The notes beneath the pieces were generated by a model. It worked only from the letters and a program-made list of their open reading frames with translations, ran no database searches and was not told the origin of the DNA. Shown here one piece after another: positions 17,333 to 23,852 of a stretch of 23,852 nucleotides of DNA; positions within the stretch are counted from its first letter, which is position 1; each line of letters opens with the position of its first letter. Source of the DNA: Pseudomonadota bacterium (GTDB lineage: Bacteria; Pseudomonadota; Alphaproteobacteria; Reyranellales; Reyranellaceae); contig JAEZHS010000710.1 in the NCBI GenBank assembly GCA_023436825.1, positions 1 to 23,852 on the forward strand, in the 5' to 3' direction. The position numbers and the translations under genes were made by a program.

Positions 17333-19530
17333 ACGACATGACTAGGCCGCAACTCGACCGCGGCGAGGTCGAGGCACTGATGACCGCGCGTCATCGCGAT
17401 TCCTTCCGCGTGCTGGGGCCGCATGACGGCCCTGACGGCCGAACCATCCGTGCCTATCTGCCGGGCGCGCAGTCGGTCGAGGTGCTGCGCCGCTCCGATC
17501 GTGCGTCTCTTGGCGCTTTGCCGGAAGTCGAATCGGGGCTGTTCGAGGGTGCCGTGGCCGACGCTTCACCCTATCTACTGCGCATCCAGTGGCCGGCCGC
17601 GGTTCAGGAGACCGAGGATCCCTACGCCTTTGGCCCGGTCCTGGGCGAGCTCGACCTGCATCTGTTCAACGAGGGTCGCCACTTCCATCTGGCTGATGCG
17701 CTGGGCGCCAACGTCGCCACCGTCGACGGCGTGCCGGGCGTCCGCTTCGCCGTATGGGCGCCCAATGCCGAGCGCGTGGCGGTGATCGGCGATTTCAACT
17801 CGTGGGATGCGCGCCGTCATCCCATGCGGCTGCGCTATCCCTCCGGGATCTGGGAGCTCTTCGTGCCGCGCGTCGATGCGGGTGTGCGCTACAAGTACGA
17901 CATCATGGGGCCGGGCGGTGCGCGCCAGCCCGACAAGGCGGATCCGGTGGCGCAGCAGGCCGAACTGGCGCCCGGCACCGCCTCGATCGTGCATTCGCCG
18001 CGGCCGTTCCGCTGGTCCGACGACAAATGGATTGCAAGCCGAGCTGGGCGGCAGGCGCCGCAGGCACCGCTCTCGATCTACGAGGTTCATATTGGCTCGT
18101 GGCTCAGGTCCGGCGAGCCGCACGGCTCACTGTGGGACATTGCCGTCGATCGACTGATCCCCTACGTCGTCGAGCTCGGCTTCACCCATGTCGAGCTGCT
18201 GCCCATCACCGAGCATCCGTTCGGCGGCTCATGGGGCTACCAGCCGCTGGGGCTTTTCGCGCCGTCAGCGCGCTTCGGGCCGCCGGAGGCCTTCGCCCGC
18301 TTCGTCGATGCCCTGCATGCCAACAATATCGGCCTGTTGCTCGACTGGGTGCCTGCGCATTTTCCGACCGATCCGCACGGCCTGGCGCGCTTCGACGGCA
18401 CGGCGCTCTACGAGCATCTCGACCCGCGCGAAGGCTTCCACCGCGACTGGAACACCTACATCTACAATTTCGGGCGCCGCGAGGTGCAGGGGTTCCTGAT
18501 CGCGAGTGCGCTGCACTGGCTGGAGCGCTATCATGTCGACGGTCTCCGGGTCGATGCCGTGGCCTCGATGCTCTATCGCGACTACAGCCGGCCGGCCGAT
18601 GCCTGGATCCCCAACATCTACGGCGGCCGCGAGAACCTCGAAGCGGTGGGCTTCCTGCGCCATCTCAATGCCGTCGTGGCCGAGCGCTGTCCCGGCGCCA
18701 TCGTCGTCGCCGAGGAATCGACCGCGTGGCCCGGCGTCACCCAGGCGCAGCCCGATGGCCTCGGCTTCTCCTACAAGTGGAACATGGGCTGGATGCACGA
18801 CACGCTGCGCTATATCGAGCACGAACCCATCCATCGCGCCTATCACCACGACGACATCACCTTTGGCCTGCTCTACGCCTTCTCGGAAAAATTCATCCTG
18901 CCGATCTCGCACGACGAGGTCGTGCACGGCAAAGGCTCGCTGCTCGGCAAGATGCCGGGGGACCGTTGGCAGCGCTTCGCCAACCTGCGGGCCTATCTCG
19001 GCTTCATGTGGGCCCATCCCGGCAAGAAGCTGCTGTTCATGGGCTGCGAGATCGCCCAGCCGCGCGAATGGAACCACGATGCGGAGATCGAGTGGGGACT
19101 CCTCAGTGACCCCGCCCATGCCGGTATCCAGCGGCTGGTTGGTGACCTCAACCGGCTCTACACGGCCGAGCCGGCCCTGCATCGGCGCGACGCCGAGCCG
19201 GAAGGCTTCCGCTGGCTAATCGGCGCCGATCGCGCCAATTCCGTCTTCGCCTTCCTGCGCCAAGGACGGGACGGGGGCCGGGAAGGCGATGCTCCGATCC
19301 TGGTCGTCTGCAACATGACGCCGGTGCCGCGGCATGGCTATCGGATCGGTGTGCCGCGCCCCGGCCGCTGGCGTGAGATCGCGAACACCGATTCCCGCTT
19401 CTATGGCGGCAGCGACCTCGGCAATGACGGTGCCGTCGTCGCCCACGACCAGCCCTCGCACGGCGAGGCCCAATCCGTTCTGTTGACCCTTCCGCCGCTC
19501 GCCACGGTGATGCTCCGCGCGGAGGGCTGA
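17329..19530 (+). CDS. glgB: 1,4-alpha-glucan branching enzyme GlgB
   Basis: GlgB (733 residues, E. coli 728) cuts alpha-1,4 chains and rejoins them as alpha-1,6 branches in glycogen. It has the long form with an N1 domain (about 15-100, [11 protein letters not shown]), a CBM48 (about 125-215, [20 protein letters not shown]), the GH13 barrel (about 245-600; [27 protein letters not shown]) and a C-terminal beta domain. The triad is D409 ([10 protein letters not shown]), E462 ([12 protein letters not shown]) and D529 ([14 protein letters not shown]), spaced 53 and 67, against 53 and 68 in the E. coli enzyme. Start GTG 17329 overlaps the treS stop (GTGA); ATG 17338 three codons later is an alternative. 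In this cluster it branches the linear product of GlgE. Confidence 0.97.
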   Translation: MNDMTRPQLDRGEVEALMTARHRDSFRVLGPHDGPDGRTIRAYLPGAQSVEVLRRSDRASLGALPEVESGLFEGAVADASPYLLRIQWPAAVQETEDPYAFGPVLGELDLHLFNEGRHFHLADALGANVATVDGVPGVRFAVWAPNAERVAVIGDFNSWDARRHPMRLRYPSGIWELFVPRVDAGVRYKYDIMGPGGARQPDKADPVAQQAELAPGTASIVHSPRPFRWSDDKWIASRAGRQAPQAPLSIYEVHIGSWLRSGEPHGSLWDIAVDRLIPYVVELGFTHVELLPITEHPFGGSWGYQPLGLFAPSARFGPPEAFARFVDALHANNIGLLLDWVPAHFPTDPHGLARFDGTALYEHLDPREGFHRDWNTYIYNFGRREVQGFLIASALHWLERYHVDGLRVDAVASMLYRDYSRPADAWIPNIYGGRENLEAVGFLRHLNAVVAERCPGAIVVAEESTAWPGVTQAQPDGLGFSYKWNMGWMHDTLRYIEHEPIHRAYHHDDITFGLLYAFSEKFILPISHDEVVHGKGSLLGKMPGDRWQRFANLRAYLGFMWAHPGKKLLFMGCEIAQPREWNHDAEIEWGLLSDPAHAGIQRLVGDLNRLYTAEPALHRRDAEPEGFRWLIGADRANSVFAFLRQGRDGGREGDAPILVVCNMTPVPRHGYRIGVPRPGRWREIANTDSRFYGGSDLGNDGAVVAHDQPSHGEAQSVLLTLPPLATVMLRAEG

Positions 19531-19531
19531 G

Positions 19532-21631
19532 ATGGCGGCATGGCCCGACCGCCTGCTGGGCGGTTCGCCCTATCCCTTGGGCGCAACCTGGGATGGGCTC
19601 GGCACCAACTTCGCGGTGTTTTCTGCCCATGCCACGAAGGTCGAGCTCTGCATCTTCGATCCCTCCGGCCGTCGCGAGATCGCGCGCTTCGTCCTGCCGG
19701 AATGCACCGACGAAGTCTGGCACGGCTACATGCCCAATGCGCGCGCCGGCCTGATCTACGGCTATCGCGCCTATGGGCCTTACGAGCCGCAGCACGGCCA
19801 TCGCTTCAACCATCACAAGCTATTGCTCGATCCCTATGCCAAGCGCATCGCCGGCGACTTGCGGCCGTCCGACGCGCTCTACGGCTACCGGGTGAACTCG
19901 CCGCGCGCCGATCTGTCCTTCGATCGCCGCGACAGCGCGCCGGGCATGCTGAAGGCCGTCGTTACCGACGACAGCTTCAACTGGGCCGACGACCGGCCGC
20001 CCAACGTGCCGTGGTCCGACACCGTGATCTACGAGACCCACGTGCGGGGGGTCAGCATGCTGCGCCAGGACCTGAGGCCCAACGAGCGCGGAACCTTTGC
20101 CGCCCTGGCCGACCCGGGCTTCATCGATCATCTCAGGCGGCTCGGCATCACCACCGTCGAGCTGCTGCCGATCCATGCCTTCGTGCAGGACCGCAACCTG
20201 CTGCAGAAGGGCCTGCGCAACTATTGGGGCTACAACAGCATCGGGTTTTTCGCGCCGGAGCCGCGCTATCTGTCCGACAATACGCCCGACGAGATGCGCA
20301 TCGCCGTCCGGCGGCTGCATGCCGCGGGCATCGAGCTGATCCTCGACGTCGGCTACAACCACACCGCCGAGGGCAGCGAATTGGGGCCGACCTTGTCGTT
20401 CCGCGGCCTCGACAACGCCAGCTACTATCGCCTGGTTGCCGACAATCCACGCCACTGCGTCAACGATACCGGCACCGGCAACACGGTGAACCTTTCGACG
20501 CCGCGTGTGTTGCAGATGGTGATGGATTCGCTGCGCAACTGGGTCACCTCCTTCCATGTCGACGGGTTCCGTTTCGACCTCGGCGTGACGCTGGGCCGCG
20601 AAGGGCACGGCTTCGATCCCGGCTCGGGCTTCTTCGACGCCATCTGCCAGGATCCCGTGCTGTCGCGCGTAAAACTGATCTCCGAGCCGTGGGACATCGG
20701 GCCAGGCGGCTACCAGCTCGGCAACCACCCGCCAGGCTTCGCCGAGTGGAACGACCGCTTCCGCGACGGCGTGCGCCGCTACTGGCGCGGCGACGAGGGT
20801 CAGCGCGCCGACTTCGCCGCTCGCCTTGCCGGGTCGGCCGACTTCTTCGACAAGCGGGGGCGTCGGCCCTGGGCCTCCATCAACTACATTGCGAGCCACG
20901 ACGGCTTTCCACTGGCCGACGTGGTGAGCTATGCCGAGCGCCACAACGAGGCCAACGGCGAGGACAACAAAGACGGTCATGCCGACAACCTCTCGGCCAA
21001 TTGGGGCGTCGAGGGTCCAACCGACGATCCCGCGATCCTCGACACCCGCCAGCGCGTGCAACGCGCCATGCTCGCCACGGTCTTCCTGGCGCAGGGCACG
21101 CCCATGCTGCTGGGCGGCGACGAGTTCGGCCGCTCCCAATTGGGCAACAACAATGCCTATGCCCAGGACAACGAAACGTCATGGCTCGACTGGAAGCTGG
21201 CGGAAAGCTCCGAAGGGCAGGCGCTGACGAAGTTCACGGCGCGCGTCATCGCCCTGCGCCACCGGCAGGCCGTGCTGCGTGCGCCACGCTTCCTGCACGG
21301 ACAGGACAAGGTCGTCGACGGCATCGGCGACATCGCCTGGTTCGACCCTGCCGGCGAGCAGATCTCCGACGACTCTTGGAACAATCCCGGCGAGCATCGC
21401 TTGGTGCTGCGCCGGGCCGGCCGCGACGACGATGGCGGGATCTCGATCCTGACCGCCTTCTTCAACGCCACCGGGGAGGACCACCGCTTTCGCCTGCCGC
21501 CGCCCGGACTGCCCACGCGACTGCTGCTGAACACTGCCAATCCCGATGCCGAGGAGAACGAACTCGAGATCGAGGAGATCGTCGTCGGCGCCCACAGCGT
21601 CGTGCTGACCTTGAGCACCCGCAAGGCCTAG
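19532..21631 (+). CDS. glgX: Glycogen debranching enzyme GlgX
   Basis: GlgX hydrolyses the alpha-1,6 links of short branches, releasing malto-oligosaccharides. The 699 residues start with a CBM48 (GSPYPLGATWDGLGTNFAVF) followed by a GH13_11 barrel: VIYETHVRGVSMLRQDL, ELLPIHAFVQDRNLLQKGL and NYWGYNSIGFFAPEPRY. The triad is D349 (VDGFRFDLGVTLGRE), E385 (LISEPWDIGPGGYQ) and D457 (IASHDGFPLADVVSY), spaced 36 and 72 as in E. coli GlgX (35 and 72). The isoamylase-like stretch RHNEANGEDNKDGH is present. The ATG follows the glgB stop by 1 nt with GGAGGG about 6 nt upstream, so the two are translationally linked. Placed before treZ, it likely supplies linear oligomers to TreY/TreZ and MalQ. A same-length reading frame from 19540 to 21639 overlaps it but shows no protein family. 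Confidence 0.97.
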   Translation: MAAWPDRLLGGSPYPLGATWDGLGTNFAVFSAHATKVELCIFDPSGRREIARFVLPECTDEVWHGYMPNARAGLIYGYRAYGPYEPQHGHRFNHHKLLLDPYAKRIAGDLRPSDALYGYRVNSPRADLSFDRRDSAPGMLKAVVTDDSFNWADDRPPNVPWSDTVIYETHVRGVSMLRQDLRPNERGTFAALADPGFIDHLRRLGITTVELLPIHAFVQDRNLLQKGLRNYWGYNSIGFFAPEPRYLSDNTPDEMRIAVRRLHAAGIELILDVGYNHTAEGSELGPTLSFRGLDNASYYRLVADNPRHCVNDTGTGNTVNLSTPRVLQMVMDSLRNWVTSFHVDGFRFDLGVTLGREGHGFDPGSGFFDAICQDPVLSRVKLISEPWDIGPGGYQLGNHPPGFAEWNDRFRDGVRRYWRGDEGQRADFAARLAGSADFFDKRGRRPWASINYIASHDGFPLADVVSYAERHNEANGEDNKDGHADNLSANWGVEGPTDDPAILDTRQRVQRAMLATVFLAQGTPMLLGGDEFGRSQLGNNNAYAQDNETSWLDWKLAESSEGQALTKFTARVIALRHRQAVLRAPRFLHGQDKVVDGIGDIAWFDPAGEQISDDSWNNPGEHRLVLRRAGRDDDGGISILTAFFNATGEDHRFRLPPPGLPTRLLLNTANPDAEENELEIEEIVVGAHSVVLTLSTRKA

Positions 21632-21635
21632 GGCG

Positions 21636-23405
21636 ATGACCGCTTTTGCGCGCGAGCTGCCGTTCGGCGCCACCCTGGTCGCGCCGGACCAGACGCGCTT
21701 TCGCCTGTGGGCTCCCGGCCAACCACAGATTGCCGTGGACATCGATGGGCTGGGCAGCGTGCCGATGACCCGCGATGCCGAGGGCTGGTTCGAAGTCGAG
21801 GCAGCCTGTGGCGCCGGCGCTCGCTATCGCTACCGCCTGGCCGATGGGCTGGTCGTGCCAGATCCGGCGTCGCGCGCCCAGAGCCGCGACGTCCACGATC
21901 CCAGCCTCGTCGTGGATCCGCGCGCCTACCGCTGGCGGCATCCGGCCTGGCGTGGTCGTCGATGGCAGGATGCCGTGCTCTATGAGCTGCATGTCGGCGC
22001 CCTGGGCGGCTTCGCAGGCGTCGCCGCGATGCTGCCCGACCTCGCCGAGCTCGGCGTCACCGCCGTCGAGCTCATGCCGCTCAACGATTTCCCCGGCGCG
22101 CGCAACTGGGGCTATGACGGCGTGCTGCCTTTCGCGCCCGACGCAGCCTACGGCACGCCCGACGAGCTGAAGGCGCTGGTCGATGCTGCGCACGGCCACG
22201 GCCTGATGATCTTCCTCGACGTCGTCTACAACCACTTCGGACCCGACGGGAACTACCTCGCGGCTTACGCGCCGGGCTTCTTCCGCACCGATGTCGTCAC
22301 GCCGTGGGGTTCCGCCATCGATTTCCGCCGTCCCGAGGTGCGCCGCTTCTTCATCGAGAACGCGCTCTACTGGCTGATGGAGTACCGCTTCGACGGCCTG
22401 CGCTTCGACGCCGTGCATGCCATCGCCGCGCCCGACTGGCTGGACGAGATGGCCGCCGAGGTCCGTGCCACCGTCGAGCCCGGCCGCCATGTCCATCTCG
22501 TGCTCGAGCACGACGGCAACGAAGCCGGCCATCTGCGGCGCGACTTCGATGCCCAGTGGAACGACGACGCCCATCACGTCCTGCACGTCCTGCTGACGGG
22601 TGACGCCGACGGCTACTATGCCGATTACGCCGACCGGCCGGCCGAGCGCCTGGCACGCTGCCTCGGCGAGGGCTTCGTCTATCAGGGCGAACCCTCGGCC
22701 TATCGCAAGGGCGAGTGTCGCGGTACGCCTAGCGCCGATCTCGGCCCCACCGCTTTCGTGCTGTTCCTTCAGAACCACGACCAGGTCGGCAACCGGCCGT
22801 TCGGTGACCGGCTGGTCGAGCGTGTCGATCCCGCGGCGCTCGAGGCGGCGATCGTCCTGCAGCTCCTCTGCCCGCAGATTCCGTTGATCTTCATGGGCGA
22901 GGAGGGAGCCAGCCGCACCCCCTTCCTGTACTTCACCGACCATCATGGCGACCTCGCGCGCGCAGTGCGCGAAGGACGGCGGCGCGAGTTCGCAGCCTTC
23001 AAGGGCTTCCAAGAGGGCGAGTCGGCGGCCTCGATTCCCGACCCCAACGCGCTCACGACCTTCGAGAGCAGCCGGCCGGTCGCCGACGACGCGGAAAGGC
23101 GGGCCCTGTATCGCCGCCTGCTGGCACTGCGCGCCGCTGCCTTGACGCCGCATCTTGCCGGTGCGCGATCGATTTCGGCGAAGGCTGCTGGCCCGGCTTG
23201 CGTCGCCGCGCGCTGGCGGCTCGGCAACGGCGCCGTGCTGGGGCTGGTCAGCAATCTCGGCCCCACCGACTGCGCTGTCGATGCGCCCAGGGGCGATCTG
23301 CTGTTCGAGAGCCGCGCCGGCGCCGGCGAAGAAGTCCGCGCCGGCCATCTGTCGGGACCGGCAACTGTGGCCTTCGTCGAGGCCGCCGCCGGAGGCAATG
23401 GATGA
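21636..23405 (+). CDS. treZ: Malto-oligosyltrehalose trehalohydrolase TreZ
   Basis: TreZ releases trehalose from the non-reducing trehalosyl end made by TreY on malto-oligosaccharides. The 589 residues have an N-terminal CBM48 (about 8-90, FRLWAPGQPQIAVDIDG), a GH13_10 barrel (about 105-460; AVLYELHVGALGGFAGVAAM, ELMPLNDFPGARNWGYDGV) and a C-terminal beta domain. The triad is D258 (GLRFDAVHAI), E291 (LVLEHDGNEAG) and D382 (FLQNHDQVGNR). EHDGN replaces the more usual EDDRN after the acid/base Glu, a mild change next to the active site. The barrel end IPLIFMGEEGASRTPFLYFT is typical. ATG 21636 is 4 nt after the glgX stop. Its partner TreY is not in the window and is expected to the right. Confidence 0.95.
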   Translation: MTAFARELPFGATLVAPDQTRFRLWAPGQPQIAVDIDGLGSVPMTRDAEGWFEVEAACGAGARYRYRLADGLVVPDPASRAQSRDVHDPSLVVDPRAYRWRHPAWRGRRWQDAVLYELHVGALGGFAGVAAMLPDLAELGVTAVELMPLNDFPGARNWGYDGVLPFAPDAAYGTPDELKALVDAAHGHGLMIFLDVVYNHFGPDGNYLAAYAPGFFRTDVVTPWGSAIDFRRPEVRRFFIENALYWLMEYRFDGLRFDAVHAIAAPDWLDEMAAEVRATVEPGRHVHLVLEHDGNEAGHLRRDFDAQWNDDAHHVLHVLLTGDADGYYADYADRPAERLARCLGEGFVYQGEPSAYRKGECRGTPSADLGPTAFVLFLQNHDQVGNRPFGDRLVERVDPAALEAAIVLQLLCPQIPLIFMGEEGASRTPFLYFTDHHGDLARAVREGRRREFAAFKGFQEGESAASIPDPNALTTFESSRPVADDAERRALYRRLLALRAAALTPHLAGARSISAKAAGPACVAARWRLGNGAVLGLVSNLGPTDCAVDAPRGDLLFESRAGAGEEVRAGHLSGPATVAFVEAAAGGNG

Positions 23406-23852
23406 ACGAGGAAGCCGTCCTGGCCCGCGCCCGGTCGGCTGGCCTCGCTGTCGACTGGACCGATGCCATGGGGCGCCCGCAAAGGGTCAGGACCGAATCC
23501 CTGCGCCGCCTGCTGGAAGCCCTGGATGGCGTCGATGCACCGGTGGGCCCGCCACCGCTGGTCACCGCGCGTCTCGGCCGGCCCATCGCCGTCGCTGGCC
23601 TCGGCGGCGACCATGCGGCCGAGCTGGTGCTGGAAGGGGGCAAGGCGAAGTCCGCCATCCTGCGCGACGGCGTGCTGCCCGGCATCGGGCGGCTTGGCTA
23701 TCACCGCCTGCGCTTCGCCGATCGCGAGATCACCTTGGCGGTCGCGCCGTCGCGCTGCCTCACTTTGCAGGATATCGGCGGCGGCGAGCGCATGTGGGGC
23801 GTGGCGGCCCAGGTCTACGGCCTGCGCCGCCCCGGTGATGGCGGCATCGGCG
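23402..23852 (+). CDS. malQ: 4-alpha-glucanotransferase MalQ, N-terminal fragment (cut by window edge)
   Basis: This is the first 150 codons of a GH77 amylomaltase, which moves alpha-1,4-glucan segments between oligosaccharides and releases glucose. The fragment covers the N-terminal helical and beta-sandwich region found in bacterial MalQ. It ends at the start of the barrel: VAPSRCLTL, then ERMWGVAAQVYGLRRPGDGG, matching the family pattern WG-x-x-x-Q-x-Y-x-LR ahead of the GIGD motif. The catalytic residues lie beyond the window. The ATG overlaps the treZ stop by 4 nt (ATGA). In the cluster it would equalise chain lengths between debranching by GlgX and use by TreY/TreZ. Confidence 0.9.
   Translation, partial: MNEEAVLARARSAGLAVDWTDAMGRPQRVRTESLRRLLEALDGVDAPVGPPPLVTARLGRPIAVAGLGGDHAAELVLEGGKAKSAILRDGVLPGIGRLGYHRLRFADREITLAVAPSRCLTLQDIGGGERMWGVAAQVYGLRRPGDGGIG

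Noticed and set aside
19540..21639. 699-codon plus-strand frame overlapping glgX almost end to end
   Set aside because: Equal length is a coincidence of frame. The product is Arg/Ala-rich low-complexity sequence, whereas the glgX frame has the full GH13 triad and correct neighbours.
21462..23348. 628-codon minus-strand frame antisense to treZ
   Set aside because: No family features; treZ on the other strand has all catalytic motifs.
1..23852. tRNA, rRNA, CRISPR array, transposase or integrase genes, and prophage
   Set aside because: None seen; all substantial open frames are explained by chromosomal metabolic, transport or signalling genes or their shadows.

Overview
The window is about 24 kb of GC-rich, gene-dense DNA with no RNA gene, insertion sequence, phage gene or CRISPR array that I can see. 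Base composition, an IalB-family secreted protein, a Cache-HAMP adenylyl cyclase and a large GlgE with an extra N-terminal domain suggest an alphaproteobacterium (Hyphomicrobiales or Rhodospirillales-like). This placement is inferred from gene content only.

Left part (1-4559, minus strand): an mdtABC-type tripartite multidrug efflux operon. The periplasmic adaptor is followed by two RND permeases separated by 5-6 nt. The last permease (MdtC-like) runs off the left edge. A divergent control region (4560-4802) holds an operator-like palindrome and a possible leader hairpin in front of the next gene.

Middle part (4803-10592, plus strand): a ChaA-type Ca2+(Na+)/H+ antiporter, an RraA/HMG-aldolase-family protein, a membrane-bound class III adenylyl cyclase with an extracytoplasmic sensor region, a small exported IalB-family protein, and a HlyD-like adaptor with no transporter beside it. 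A 321-nt non-coding leader follows (10593-10913).

Right part (10914-23852, plus strand): a tightly packed alpha-glucan/trehalose cluster, glgE - treS/mak - glgB - glgX - treZ - malQ, with neighbouring genes overlapping by 4 nt or separated by 1-4 nt. TreS-Mak turns trehalose into maltose and then maltose 1-phosphate. GlgE polymerises that onto alpha-1,4-glucan and GlgB branches it. GlgX debranches the glucan, and TreZ (with a TreY not in the window) returns trehalose. MalQ reshuffles the oligosaccharides. The cluster therefore holds enzymes for building glycogen from trehalose and for breaking it back down to trehalose. The catalytic triads of the five complete GH13 enzymes are intact. The extra N-terminal domain of GlgE looks like a GH13 barrel that has lost its catalytic residues.

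Every gene belongs to a known family. The points most worth a second look are the degenerate GH13 domain of GlgE, the bidirectional cluster design, the RraA-like/adenylyl cyclase pair and the two regulatory structures between the divergent mdtA and chaA genes.
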